DNA of 64,000 bases from Mycobacterium sp. E2479 (GCF_001667925.1 NZ_LZJR01000006.1:1-64000), one strand, 5' to 3'. Shown: positions 36,472 through 44,983, numbered from the stretch's first letter. The notes: a model not told the origin generated them from the letters alone. Numbers and translations are program-made.

Positions 36472-36942
36472 TTGCCAAGCAACACCACCACCACGCAGCC
36501 CGACCTGGTCGACGTGCGCGGACCGCGATTCGCTGCCTGGGTCACCACCGCAGTCTTGGTACTGGCGCTGGTCGTGTCCGCGACCAGTCCCCTGATTGCC
36601 GCGGTGATCCTGGCCGCCCAGGCCGTCATCTTCGCGATCGGCGCGGTCGGCGGACCGCGTAATCATCCGTACGGCCGGATCTTCGCCACGCTCGTCGCAC
36701 CGCGGCTGGGCCCGGTGCAGGATCGCGAGCCGACCGCACCGCTGAAGTTCGCTCAACTCGTCGGCCTGATCTTCGCGGCGCTGGGAACCGTCGGATTCGC
36801 GACCGGCGCGGTCGTGGTCGGCGTCGTCGCCACCGCGGCGGCCCTGGCGGCCGCGTTTCTCAACGCAGCCTTCGCCATCTGCCTGGGCTGCCAGCTCTAT
36901 CCGCTGGTGGCCCGTTTCCGACGCCGCACGCGTCCGACCTGA
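36472..36942 (+). CDS. DUF4395 membrane protein of sulfur operon
   Basis: This protein of about 156 residues has about four membrane helices and a C-terminal CLGCQLYPL motif, which fits the DUF4395 family. TTG at 36472 has AGGAGCAG with correct spacing; the earlier in-frame ATG at 36415 lacks one. It lies 105 bp behind the polycysteine leader and 36 bp before cysA. The context suggests a role in sulfur handling or transport (inference). DUF4395 proteins often accompany thioredoxins and rhodaneses. Confidence 0.82.
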   Translation: MPSNTTTTQPDLVDVRGPRFAAWVTTAVLVLALVVSATSPLIAAVILAAQAVIFAIGAVGGPRNHPYGRIFATLVAPRLGPVQDREPTAPLKFAQLVGLIFAALGTVGFATGAVVVGVVATAAALAAAFLNAAFAICLGCQLYPLVARFRRRTRPT

Positions 36943-36978
36943 CCTGCTGTAACAAAAGCGATTGAAAGGATCCACTCC

Positions 36979-37812
36979 ATGGCACGCTCCGACGTCCTGG
37001 TCTCCACCGACTGGGCTGAGAGCAATCTCGACGCCTCTGGCGTCGTCTTCGTCGAAGTAGACGAAGACACCAGCGCTTACGACGCCGGCCACATCCCCGG
37101 CGCGATCAGGCTGGACTGGCGCTCCGATTTGCAGGACCCGGTCAAACGCGACTTCGTCGACGCCCAGCAGTTCTCCAAACTGCTCAGCGAGCGGGGCATT
37201 TCCAACGACGACACCGTGATCCTCTACGGCGGGAACAACAACTGGTTCGCCGCGTACGCCTACTGGTACTTCAAGCTGTACGGCCATGACGACGTCAAGC
37301 TGCTCGACGGCGGCCGCAAGAAATGGGAGCTGGACGGGCGCGCGCTGTCCAGCGAGACCGTCACCAGACCGGCGACGTCGTACACCGCCGCCGCGCCGGA
37401 CAACAGCATCCGGGCATTTCGCGACGAAGTCATTTCGGCCATCAACGTCAAGAACCTGGTTGACGTGCGCTCCCCCGATGAGTTCTCGGGCAAGATCCTG
37501 GCGCCCGCGCACCTCCCGCAGGAGCAAAGCCAGCGGCCCGGTCACATCCCCGGCGCCATCAACGTGCCGTGGAGCAAGGCCGCGAACGAGGACGGCACCT
37601 TCAAGTCCGACGAAGAGCTGGCCAAGCTCTACGCCGGTGCCGGCCTGGACGGCAGTAAGGAAACGATCGCGTACTGCCGCATCGGTGAGCGGTCGTCGCA
37701 CACCTGGTTCGTTCTTTATGAATTACTCGGGCATCGGAATGTGAAGAACTACGACGGCAGTTGGACGGAATACGGCTCCCTGGTGGGTGCCCCGATCGAG
37801 TTGGGAAGCTGA
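36979..37812 (+). CDS. cysA: Thiosulfate sulfurtransferase (two-domain rhodanese)
   Basis: This 277-residue protein has two rhodanese domains, both starting from DAGHIPGA or GHIPGAINVPW segments. The active-site cysteine is in the second domain at YCRIGERSSH. It moves sulfane sulfur from thiosulfate to thiophilic acceptors such as cyanide or thioredoxin. It matches M. tuberculosis CysA2/CysA3 in size and neighbours. The sseC gene begins one base after its stop. Expression is likely tuned by the cysteine leader. Confidence 0.94.
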   Translation: MARSDVLVSTDWAESNLDASGVVFVEVDEDTSAYDAGHIPGAIRLDWRSDLQDPVKRDFVDAQQFSKLLSERGISNDDTVILYGGNNNWFAAYAYWYFKLYGHDDVKLLDGGRKKWELDGRALSSETVTRPATSYTAAAPDNSIRAFRDEVISAINVKNLVDVRSPDEFSGKILAPAHLPQEQSQRPGHIPGAINVPWSKAANEDGTFKSDEELAKLYAGAGLDGSKETIAYCRIGERSSHTWFVLYELLGHRNVKNYDGSWTEYGSLVGAPIELGS

Positions 37813-37813
37813 T

Positions 37814-38116
37814 ATGTGCTCTGCACCGAAACAAGGACTGACGTTGCCCGCCAGCGTCGACCTGGAGAAGGAAACGGTGATCACCGGTCGGGTGGTGGAC
37901 GGCGAGGGCCAGGCGGTGGGCGGCGCATTCGTCCGCTTGCTGGACTCCTCCGACGAATTCACCGCCGAGGTGGTGGCGTCGGCCACCGGTGACTTCCGGT
38001 TCTTCGCCGCGCCGGGCTCCTGGACGCTGCGCGCCCTGTCGAAGGCCGGCAACGGCGATGCTGTGGTGGCGCCGTCCGGTGCGGGCATCCACGAGGTCGA
38101 CGTCAAGATCGCCTGA
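37814..38116 (+). CDS. sseC: SseC, DUF1416 sulfur-metabolism protein
   Basis: This 100-residue protein has the DUF1416 fold, a transthyretin-like beta sandwich (TVITGRVVDGEGQAVGGAFVRL, GDFRFFAAPGSWTLR). The N-terminal MCSAPKQG is conserved and carries a cysteine that may accept sulfur (inference). It always accompanies cysA in mycobacteria. The ATG overlaps closely with the cysA stop. It ends the operon; the next leaderless promoter follows 38 bp later. Confidence 0.9.
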   Translation: MCSAPKQGLTLPASVDLEKETVITGRVVDGEGQAVGGAFVRLLDSSDEFTAEVVASATGDFRFFAAPGSWTLRALSKAGNGDAVVAPSGAGIHEVDVKIA

Positions 38117-38154
38117 CCCGCCAGCCGTGCCCCACGGGGATACCGCGGGACGAA

Positions 38155-38167
38155 TAGACTTGTCCCC
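38155..38167 (+). promoter_or_regulatory. Leaderless promoter of small membrane ORF
   Basis: TAGACT at 38155-38160 is a TANNNT -10 ending seven bases before a GTG. The spacing equals that of the polycysteine leader promoter. Confidence 0.55.
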
Positions 38168-38266
38168 GTGGTGCTGTTCTTCGAGATCATGCTGGTTGTG
38201 GCGGTCGTGGTGATTTCATGGTTCGCCCTGTACACCCTCTATCGGCTCATTACCGACGAGTCGTGA
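38168..38266 (+). CDS. Small single-span membrane protein, 32 residues
   Basis: A leaderless GTG opens a 32-codon ORF whose product is almost one membrane helix ([20 protein letters not shown]) followed by a charged tail ending ITDES. Its stop codon is the first triplet of the linker repeat that ends at the nitrobindin start, so the two genes are co-transcribed. I do not recognise the family. The -10 spacing, the composition and the placement make a real microprotein likely. Confidence 0.65.
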   Translation: MVLFFEIMLVVAVVVISWFALYTLYRLITDES

Positions 38267-38310
38267 CCCGCGCCGGCGACGATCCAGAGCGCAGCGATGG
38301 GGAGGAGCAC
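38264..38310 (+). repeat. Stop-to-start linker repeat, copy 2
   Basis: These 47 bases begin with the microprotein TGA stop and end just before the nitrobindin GTG, providing GGGGAGGAG as ribosome site. They align with 35777-35819 throughout except for a three-base insertion and scattered substitutions. Confidence 0.7.
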
Positions 38311-38967
38311 GTGACCCCCGACGAACCGATTAGTTCTGCTGGGTCCGGCGACCGGGCGGTGGCCGCCGCGGCTGAGCGCGCGAAGCTGACCGCCGGACGC
38401 AACATCCCGTCGTACGATGACCTGCCTCTGCCCGCCGACACCGCGAACCTGCGCGAGGGCGCCAACCTGAGCGATGCGTTGCTGGCGCTGCTGCCGCTGG
38501 TCGGCGTGTGGCGCGGCGAAGGCGAAGGCCGTGGACACGACGGCGACTACCGGTTCGGCCAGCAGATCGTGGTGTCGCACGACGGCGGCGACTATCTGAA
38601 CTGGGAAGCCCGCTCCTGGCGCCTCAGCGAGACGGGGGGCTACCAAGAACGCGGCCTGCGCGAGACCGGGTTCTGGCGCTTTGTCGCCGATCCGGACGAT
38701 CCGGGCGAATCCAACGCGATCGAACTGCTGTTGGCCCATTCGGTTGGCTACGTCGAGCTGTTCTACGGCCGCCCGCTGACCCAGTCGTCGTGGGAGCTGG
38801 TCACCGACGCGCTGGCCCGCAGCAGGTCGGGAGTGCTGGTCGGCGGCGCGAAACGCCTCTACGGCATCATCGAAGGCGGCGACCTGGCCTACGTCGAAGA
38901 GCGGGTGGACGCCGACGGCGGTCTGGTGCCGCATCTCTCGGCACGGCTGTCCCGGTTCGTCGGTTAG
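38311..38967 (+). CDS. Nitrobindin-like heme-binding beta-barrel protein
   Basis: This protein of about 218 residues has the nitrobindin/DUF1794 barrel: [11 protein letters not shown] at the barrel start and a C-terminal strand ending [10 protein letters not shown]. Mycobacterial nitrobindin (Rv0813c) binds ferric heme and reacts with nitric oxide and peroxynitrite. The first 60 residues are a hydrophilic extension. GTG 38311 is fixed by a strong GGAGGAG in the linker repeat. It converges on pabC with a large hairpin between. Confidence 0.88.
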   Translation: MTPDEPISSAGSGDRAVAAAAERAKLTAGRNIPSYDDLPLPADTANLREGANLSDALLALLPLVGVWRGEGEGRGHDGDYRFGQQIVVSHDGGDYLNWEARSWRLSETGGYQERGLRETGFWRFVADPDDPGESNAIELLLAHSVGYVELFYGRPLTQSSWELVTDALARSRSGVLVGGAKRLYGIIEGGDLAYVEERVDADGGLVPHLSARLSRFVG

Positions 38968-38988
38968 TAACGGCCTTTAGATATGGAG

Positions 38989-39040
38989 CGGCCCCCGAGC
39001 CGTATTCCTGGTCGGACAAAAACCGGAAGCTCGGGGGCCG
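38989..39040. terminator. Long hairpin between convergent nitrobindin and pabC
   Basis: CGGCCCCCGAGC (38989-39000) pairs perfectly with GCTCGGGGGCCG (39029-39040), and inside the loop TTCC (39005-39008) pairs with GGAA (39025-39028). There is no U-tract, as is usual in mycobacteria. Its place between convergent genes suggests a bidirectional terminator. The rest of the 247-bp gap to the pabC stop shows nothing I recognise. Confidence 0.6.
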
Positions 39041-39214
39041 GGTGACTGCGGGGAATTCGCTAGCGCGAGTGTGGCGCCAGTTCTTCCAAGCCACAGCTGC
39101 TAGCTCGCAGCCACCTCACATGTCCATGAAGCTATCAATTTCGCGGACCACCTCCCTTCTTGTGTACGACCGACCGTACCGGCGAATCGGCCAGCCGACA
39201 ACAGAATTCAGCGT

Positions 39215-40102
39215 TCAGCGATCGCTGACGATTGCGGCGTCAACCAGTTCGGCGAACTCCGTCGCCATCGGTGAGGGCCGCAGCGGGCGGCCATCGAGGG
39301 TATGCACGCGGGCGGCCAAGGTCATGCTCGAGATCAGCCAAACGCCTTGGGCGGCATCCAGATCCGCGACGCGCAACGCCCGGTAGTCGCAGTCGTAGCC
39401 CTTGTCCCTGGCCACCTCGAACAGGGCCTGTTGGGTGGTGCCACGCAGGATCGGGTACCACGGCGGCGGGGTCAGCAAGCACGGATCACCGTCCGGGCTC
39501 TCAGAGGCGGCGGCGATGACCACCGTCGAGCGTGGGCCTTCCAGGATGTAGCCGTCCGTGCTGACGAAGATCACATCACCGGCGTCCTGACGGGCGGCAT
39601 GGCGCAGGGCCGCCATATTGATCGCGTAGGACAGGGTCTTGGCGCCGGCCAGCAACCACGGCATCGCGTCGACCCCGCTGGCCGGCAGCCCGCGGTCGAG
39701 CGTGATCGCCGCAAGTCCGCCACGCCGGACCGCCGTCACGCGTTCGGGAACGGCGTTGACCATGACGTAGGCCGTCGGCACCGAACCGCCCTCTCGACCG
39801 CGGCTGTAGATCAACCGCATCGCCGCGTCGTCGGCGTTCGCCGAGCACCAGTGCCGGGTGGCTACCTCGATTGCGCTTCGCCACCGCGGCAGATCAGGCT
39901 GGGGCAGGTCGGTCAACGCAGCCGACTGGGTCAGCCGCTGCAGATGCGGCTCGATCAAACAGGCCCTGGCGTCGCGGACCAATAGCGTCTCGAAGACACC
40001 GTCACCGCGGACCGCCGCCAGGTCGTCGGCGTACAGCAGGGGCGCCTCCGGCGAATGAATTTCGCCGTCCAGCGTGACAATCACACCCGTCTGACCGGCC
40101 AT
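39215..40102 (-). CDS. pabC: Aminodeoxychorismate lyase (PLP fold IV)
   Basis: This protein of about 295 residues is of the class IV aminotransferase fold. The PLP lysine is in AGAKTLSYAINM; the phosphate-binding ILEGPRSTVVI is also present. It would release pyruvate from 4-amino-4-deoxychorismate to give p-aminobenzoate for folate. Branched-chain aminotransferase or D-amino acid transaminase are alternatives in this fold. ATG 40102 (MAGQTGVIVTLDG) is the start; the frame runs on upstream into a repeat region. Confidence 0.85.
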   Translation of the reverse strand: MAGQTGVIVTLDGEIHSPEAPLLYADDLAAVRGDGVFETLLVRDARACLIEPHLQRLTQSAALTDLPQPDLPRWRSAIEVATRHWCSANADDAAMRLIYSRGREGGSVPTAYVMVNAVPERVTAVRRGGLAAITLDRGLPASGVDAMPWLLAGAKTLSYAINMAALRHAARQDAGDVIFVSTDGYILEGPRSTVVIAAASESPDGDPCLLTPPPWYPILRGTTQQALFEVARDKGYDCDYRALRVADLDAAQGVWLISSMTLAARVHTLDGRPLRPSPMATEFAELVDAAIVSDR

Positions 40103-40155
40103 GGTCGAGAAGCCTATCCAATGCGATCCGCGAGCGCGGCGCACGACGGTCCCTG

Positions 40156-40211
40156 CGAATGTGAAGCTGGCCGCACATTCGGCGGCCAATGTGAAGCCAG
40201 CTTCACACTCG
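40156..40211. repeat. Two copies of the 26-bp dispersed repeat
   Basis: Units at 40156-40181 and 40186-40211 are the reverse complement of the family seen at 9592-9647. The second contains the perfect dyad TGTGAAGC-CA-GCTTCACA. It lies in the divergent gap between pabC and the ygfZ-like gene, just upstream of the latter's -10. Confidence 0.7.
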
Positions 40212-40232
40212 TGAGGAGCGTCTGGCGGTCCG

Positions 40233-40244
40233 TAGAGTTGAGTC
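40233..40244 (+). promoter_or_regulatory. Leaderless promoter of ygfZ-like gene
   Basis: TAGAGT at 40233-40238 ends six bases before the GTG at 40245 and no ribosome site is present, which fits leaderless initiation. Confidence 0.45.
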
Positions 40245-41339
40245 GTGACCCATGCTGTTCCCGCACCCGAGACCGGACCCGACGCCGGTGCCGTCTGGCA
40301 TTACGGCGATCCGTTGGGCGAGCAGCGCGCGGCCGGCACCGACGCGATATTCGTCGACCGCTCGCACCGCGGAGTGCTCACCCTGACCGGCAACGACCGG
40401 CAGACCTGGTTGCACAGCATTTCGACGCAATTCGTCAGCGATCTTCCCGACGGCGCGAGCACACACAATCTCAGCCTCGACGGCCAGGGCCGCGTCGAGG
40501 ATCACTGGGTCCAGACCGAGCTGGCCGGCACCACCTATCTCGACACCGAACCGTGGCGGGCGGAGCCGCTGCTCGGTTACCTGCGCAAGATGGTGTTCTG
40601 GTCCGAGGTCACCCCGGCCGCAGCCGATCTGGCCGTGCTGTCGTTGCTGGGCCCGAAGCTGGCTGACCAGGCGGTTCTGGACGCGCTCGGGGTGGACGCG
40701 CTGCCCGCCGAGCTGACCGCGATTCGTGCGGGCGACGGCTTCGTGCGGCGAATGCCCGGCGTCCCGGACGGTCAGATCGAGCTGGACCTGCTGGTTGCGC
40801 GTGCCTCAGTGGACGACTGGCGAAATCGCCTGATGCAGGCCGGGGTCCGGCCCAGCGGTGTGTGGGCCTACGAAGCCCACCGGGTCGCGGCCGTGCGGCC
40901 CCGCCTCGGCGTCGATACCGACGAGCGCACGATTCCCCACGAGGTGGGATGGATCGGTGGTCCCGGCGCCGGAGCCGTCCATCTGGACAAGGGTTGTTAC
41001 CGCGGCCAGGAGACCGTCGCGCGGGTGCACAACCTGGGCAGGCCGCCCCGGATGCTGGTGCTGCTGCACCTCGACGGGTCGGTGGACCGGCCGTCGACGG
41101 GTGATCCGGTGCTGGCCGGCGGCCGCACGGTCGGCCGCCTTGGCACGGTCGTCGACCATGTGGATCTCGGACCCATCGCGCTGGCGCTGGTCAAGCGCGG
41201 GCTGCGCGGCGACACCGAATTGGCGACTGGACCAGACGCCTCGGTGGCCGCGGTGATCGATGTCGATTCCCTGCCCGAAGCCGAACAGATCGGCGCCGGA
41301 CGGTTAGCTGTTGAACGCTTGCGGGGCGGTGCGGGATAA
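40245..41339 (+). CDS. ygfZ: YgfZ/GcvT-like folate-binding protein
   Basis: This 364-residue protein of the GcvT fold carries the YgfZ signature KGCYRGQETVAR with the conserved cysteine near residue 251. YgfZ/IBA57 proteins use tetrahydrofolate to help assemble or repair iron-sulfur clusters in MiaB and other radical-SAM enzymes. It matches Rv0811c by position. Initiation appears leaderless. The DUF3073 gene follows 146 bp later with its own promoter. Confidence 0.9.
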   Translation: MTHAVPAPETGPDAGAVWHYGDPLGEQRAAGTDAIFVDRSHRGVLTLTGNDRQTWLHSISTQFVSDLPDGASTHNLSLDGQGRVEDHWVQTELAGTTYLDTEPWRAEPLLGYLRKMVFWSEVTPAAADLAVLSLLGPKLADQAVLDALGVDALPAELTAIRAGDGFVRRMPGVPDGQIELDLLVARASVDDWRNRLMQAGVRPSGVWAYEAHRVAAVRPRLGVDTDERTIPHEVGWIGGPGAGAVHLDKGCYRGQETVARVHNLGRPPRMLVLLHLDGSVDRPSTGDPVLAGGRTVGRLGTVVDHVDLGPIALALVKRGLRGDTELATGPDASVAAVIDVDSLPEAEQIGAGRLAVERLRGGAG

Positions 41340-41433
41340 TGAACGGTAACGTCCGCCACAGCGAGAAGGGCGCACCAACGCCCGGTGGCGGGGCACGGTA
41401 AAGTGTTGGCAGGACAATACGACACCAGGAGAT

Positions 41434-41462
41434 CGGAGCCGCCTACTCGTTAGGCCGCTCCG
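41434..41462 (+). promoter_or_regulatory. Hairpin in 5' leader of DUF3073 gene
   Basis: CGGAGCCGCCTA (41434-41445) pairs with TAGGCCGCTCCG (41451-41462) with one mismatch and a 5-nt loop. It lies between a probable TAAAGT -10 near 41401 and the ATG at 41486, thus inside the transcribed leader. It may be structural or a protein target; no known riboswitch fits. Confidence 0.4.
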
Positions 41463-41485
41463 TTATTGCGCGAGGGGGTTCCCCC

Positions 41486-41671
41486 ATGGGCCGCGGCCGG
41501 GCTAAGGCAAAGCAGACCAAGGTTGCTCGAGAACTCAAATACAGTTCTCCGCAGACCGACTTTCAGCGGCTTCAGCGCGAGCTGTCAGGGACGGATTCGG
41601 ATGAGTCCGACGAACTGGACAGCGAAGGATCCGACGAATCCTGGGACGACCAGGACAGCTGGCGGCGATAG
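41486..41671 (+). CDS. DUF3073 small protein
   Basis: This 61-residue protein begins MGRGRAKAKQTKVARELKY, the invariant start of DUF3073, and ends in an acidic Ser/Asp/Glu tail. The basic head and acidic tail suggest nucleic acid or ribosome contact (inference). Function is unknown. It is conserved across actinobacteria beside purM. GAGGGGG precedes the ATG. The leader contains a hairpin. Confidence 0.92.
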   Translation: MGRGRAKAKQTKVARELKYSSPQTDFQRLQRELSGTDSDESDELDSEGSDESWDDQDSWRR

Positions 41672-41716
41672 CTCCAACGCCCCGCGCAGCGCCAGTCGGG
41701 CCGGGGGTCGAGCTTC

Positions 41717-42811
41717 CTAGAATCTCGGGTGTTGACCGACCATCTTGGCCCGCGGACCCTCTTTGCCCCCTTTGCCGATGGTGCCCAGCACCCAGCAGTC
41801 CAAATGCCGTGCGGTCAGGATGGCCAAGGCGCGGTCGGTGTCTTCTGGAGCCACCACGGCGATCATGCCGACGCCCATGTTGAACGTCTTCTCCATCTCC
41901 TCGCGTGTCACCCGGCCGCGCTGGGCGATCATGGCGAACACCGGCGCGGGGGTCCAGGTGCCGCGGTCCATCTCGGCGACCAGCCCATGGGGGATGACGC
42001 GCTGCAGATTGCCGGCCAGCCCACCGCCGGTGACGTGGCAGAAGGTGCGGACGTGGGTTTCGGCCGTGAGCGCCAGGCAGTCCTTGGCGTAGATACGCGT
42101 GGGTTCGAGCAGTTCCTCGCCCAGGGTGCGGCCGAACTCCTCCACATAGCCCTCGAGGTTCATCCGATCGATCTCGAGAAGCACCGAGCGCGCGAGCGAA
42201 TACCCGTTGGAGTGCAGACCGGATGAACCCATCGCGATGATGACGTCACCGGGTTTGACCCGGTCGGGGCCCAGCACGTCGTCGGCCTCGACGACACCGA
42301 TTCCGGTGGCCGAGATGTCGTAGTGGTCCGGTTCCATCAGACCGGGGTGTTCGGCCGTCTCGCCGCCCAGCAGCGCGCAGCCGGCCCGCACACACCCCTC
42401 GGCGATGCCACTGACGATGGCGCTCAATCGTTGCGGGACCGTGCGGCCGACCGCGATGTAGTCCTGCAGGAACAGCGGCTCGGCGCCGCACACCACCAGG
42501 TCGTCGACGACCATCGCGACCAGGTCCAGCCCGACGGTGTCGTGCTTGTCCATCGCCTGGGCTACCGCCAGCTTGGTGCCGACGCCATCGGTGGACGCCG
42601 CGAGCAGCGGCTCGCGGTAATCGCCGCGGAGCGCGAACAGGCCGGCGAATCCGCCCAGGCCGCCAAGAACCTCGGGACGGGTGGCTTTTGTCGCCAGCGG
42701 CTTGAACAGTTCGACGGCACGATCGCCGGCTTCAATGTCCACCCCGGCCGACGCGTACGTGATGCCTTGACTGCCTTGGTGGCGTCCGGGGCTCTTTCCG
42801 GGATCCGTCAT
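41717..42811 (-). CDS. purM: Phosphoribosylformylglycinamidine cyclo-ligase PurM
   Basis: This 364-residue AIR synthetase closes FGAM to AIR with ATP in purine synthesis. Typical motifs are TDGVGTKLAVAQ, LGGETAEHPGLM and GSSGLHSNGYSLAR. It is complete. The gene lies 71 bp downstream of purF on the same strand, so the two probably form a purine operon. Confidence 0.96.
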   Translation of the reverse strand: MTDPGKSPGRHQGSQGITYASAGVDIEAGDRAVELFKPLATKATRPEVLGGLGGFAGLFALRGDYREPLLAASTDGVGTKLAVAQAMDKHDTVGLDLVAMVVDDLVVCGAEPLFLQDYIAVGRTVPQRLSAIVSGIAEGCVRAGCALLGGETAEHPGLMEPDHYDISATGIGVVEADDVLGPDRVKPGDVIIAMGSSGLHSNGYSLARSVLLEIDRMNLEGYVEEFGRTLGEELLEPTRIYAKDCLALTAETHVRTFCHVTGGGLAGNLQRVIPHGLVAEMDRGTWTPAPVFAMIAQRGRVTREEMEKTFNMGVGMIAVVAPEDTDRALAILTARHLDCWVLGTIGKGGKEGPRAKMVGQHPRF

Positions 42812-42882
42812 CGCGATAAAGGCTACCGGGCGGCGCTGACGGCCGGGATCAAACGTCGGCGATGGGGCGCCACCGAGTTCCC

Positions 42883-44409
42883 TCAGTGCACCACCGGCAC
42901 TTCATCGGCCGCGAGATCGTCGAGGCCGGCGCCGCGGGCGGCATTGGCCAGCATGTGCTCGATGACGTTCTTGCCCAACGCGGATTCCCCGGGCAGTTCG
43001 ATCGGATACTGGCCGTCGAAGCAGGCGGTGCACAGCCGCGAAGCCGGCTGCTCGGAGGCCGCGACGAGGCCGCGCAGCGAGATGTAGCCCAGTGAGTCGG
43101 CGCCGATGGCATGGCGCACCGCCTCGAGCATCTCCTTCTGGTCTTCGACCGCATTGGCGATCAGTTCCGCCGGTGACGGGAAGTCGATGCCGTAGAAGCA
43201 GGGCCATTTGACCGGGGGTGAGGCGATCCGCACGTGCACTTCGACGGCGCCGGCCTCGCGCAGCATCCGCAGCAGTGCGCGCTGCGTGTTCCCGCGCACG
43301 ATCGAGTCGTCGACGACGATGAGCCGCTTACCCCGGATCACCTCGCGAAGTGGGTTGAGCTTCAGCCGGATACCGAGCTGGCGGATGGTCTGCGACGGCT
43401 GGATGAAGGTGCGCCCGACGTAGGCGTTCTTCATCAGCCCCTGACCGTAGGGAATGCCGGACTCCTGCGCGTATCCGACGGCGGCGGGCGTGCCCGACTC
43501 GGGCACGCCGATGACCAGGTCGGCCTCGACGGGACGCTCACGCGCCAGCCGGCGACCGATCTCCACCCGGGTGGCGTGGACCGACCGGCCGGCGATCGTG
43601 CTGTCCGGGCGTGCCAGATAGACGTACTCGAAAACACAGCCTTTGGGGGTGGGATTGGCGAACCGGGTGGAGCGGACGCCGTCGGCGTCGATCGCCAGCA
43701 ATTCGCCCGGTTCGATGTCGCGCACGAACGACGCGCCGACGATGTCGAGGGCCGCCGTTTCGGACGCCACCACCCAGCCGCGGTCCAGCCGTCCGAGCGA
43801 AAGTGGCCGCACGCCATGCGGATCCCGGCACGCGTACAGGGTGTTCTCGTCCATGAAGGTCAGGCAGAACGCGCCGCGCACGGTCGGCAGCAGATCCAGC
43901 GCCGCCTGCTCCAGGGTGGCGTCCGCCGCCCCGTGCGCCAGCAGTGCGCCCAAGATGTCGGAGTCCGTCGTCGCCGGTGCCGGTGCGCGCTTGGCGATCA
44001 GCCCCTCGTCGCGGGCGCGGGCGGCAAGCTCGGCCGTGTTGACCAGGTTGCCGTTGTGCCCCAACGCAACCCCGGTGCCGGCCGCGGTGTTGCGGAAGAC
44101 CGGCTGCGCGTTTTCCCACGTCGTGTCGCCGGTGGTCGAGTAGCGGCAGTGGCCGATGGCGACGTGGCCCGGCATGGCACCCAGCGTCTGCTCGTCGAAC
44201 ACCTGGCTGACCAGGCCGAGGTCCTTGAAGACCAGCACCTGGGATCCGTCGGCGACCGCCATGCCGGCGGCCTCCTGGCCGCGATGCTGCAGCGCGTACA
44301 AGCCGTAATAGGTGAGTTTGGCGACGTCCTCGCCCGGGGCCCAAACCCCGAATACACCGCATTCTTCACGGGGTGCGCTGAAATCCTCTTCGGGCTCGTG
44401 GACGGTCAC
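42883..44409 (-). CDS. purF: Amidophosphoribosyltransferase PurF
   Basis: This 508-residue enzyme commits PRPP to purine synthesis. The class II glutaminase Cys is in EECGVFGVW after a short propeptide (about residues 1-16), and the PRTase PRPP loop is VVDDSIVRGNT. Cysteines late in the protein (RLCTACFDGQYP) match the iron-sulfur ligands of the Bacillus-type enzyme. It is upstream of purM in the same direction. Confidence 0.96.
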   Translation of the reverse strand: MTVHEPEEDFSAPREECGVFGVWAPGEDVAKLTYYGLYALQHRGQEAAGMAVADGSQVLVFKDLGLVSQVFDEQTLGAMPGHVAIGHCRYSTTGDTTWENAQPVFRNTAAGTGVALGHNGNLVNTAELAARARDEGLIAKRAPAPATTDSDILGALLAHGAADATLEQAALDLLPTVRGAFCLTFMDENTLYACRDPHGVRPLSLGRLDRGWVVASETAALDIVGASFVRDIEPGELLAIDADGVRSTRFANPTPKGCVFEYVYLARPDSTIAGRSVHATRVEIGRRLARERPVEADLVIGVPESGTPAAVGYAQESGIPYGQGLMKNAYVGRTFIQPSQTIRQLGIRLKLNPLREVIRGKRLIVVDDSIVRGNTQRALLRMLREAGAVEVHVRIASPPVKWPCFYGIDFPSPAELIANAVEDQKEMLEAVRHAIGADSLGYISLRGLVAASEQPASRLCTACFDGQYPIELPGESALGKNVIEHMLANAARGAGLDDLAADEVPVVH

Positions 44410-44546
44410 GATTAGGCAGCTCCCCGGGGAACGGTTGGTGACTTAACGGAGTCTACGGGCACCGTCGTCGCGCCGACGAACCCGCCGGGCGTGTCGAGCG
44501 ACGAATTCCCACCATAAATACCTAAACCTGCAGTTCAGGGTTATGT

Positions 44547-44936
44547 TCAGCCCACATCGAACAGGGGCAGGAAGTGTTCAATCTCACCGGCCCGTGAGCC
44601 GGAAAGGCGCAGCGCACCGGTGGACCGCGCCTCGCCGAAAGACAACTTTCCGGTGGCCAGCAGCAGCCAGGTCCGCGGGTCGGTCTCCGCTACGTTGGGC
44701 GGCGTGCCCCGGGTGTGCGTGGGTCCGGCGATGCACTGAATCGCAACGAACGGCGGGATGCGCAGCTCCACGCTTCGCCCGGGTGCCACCGCGGCCAGCG
44801 TGCGCGCGGTCAGCCGCACGGCCATCGCCAATTCCTGTCGGTCGGGCGCCGGACGGGATTCGTCGCGAAGCCAGTCCGCGACGCCCAACAATGCCCGCCG
44901 GGTCGTCGCCGGATCGGCTTTGTCGCGGGTGGCCAT
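44547..44936 (-). CDS. Sterol-carrier-like protein (Rv0807 family)
   Basis: This 129-residue protein has a short helical N-terminus and segments GRSVELRIPPFVAIQCI and TWLLLATGKLSFGEA, resembling the actinobacterial sterol-carrier family linked to purF. Biochemical function is unknown. It is located between purF and the CPBP protease gene on the same strand. No membrane segment is evident. Confidence 0.8.
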   Translation of the reverse strand: MATRDKADPATTRRALLGVADWLRDESRPAPDRQELAMAVRLTARTLAAVAPGRSVELRIPPFVAIQCIAGPTHTRGTPPNVAETDPRTWLLLATGKLSFGEARSTGALRLSGSRAGEIEHFLPLFDVG

Positions 44937-44983
44937 ACCCTAGGGTCTCAAAATCCTGGAGCCCGCGGTCGCCGGCGCGGTGA

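Noticed and set aside
36001..37701. A 566-codon minus-strand frame opposite the thioredoxin-cysA region, with a polyglutamine run
   Set aside because: The glutamine run is just the reverse complement of the cysteine codons of the leader peptide, and the frame is antisense to well-supported genes.
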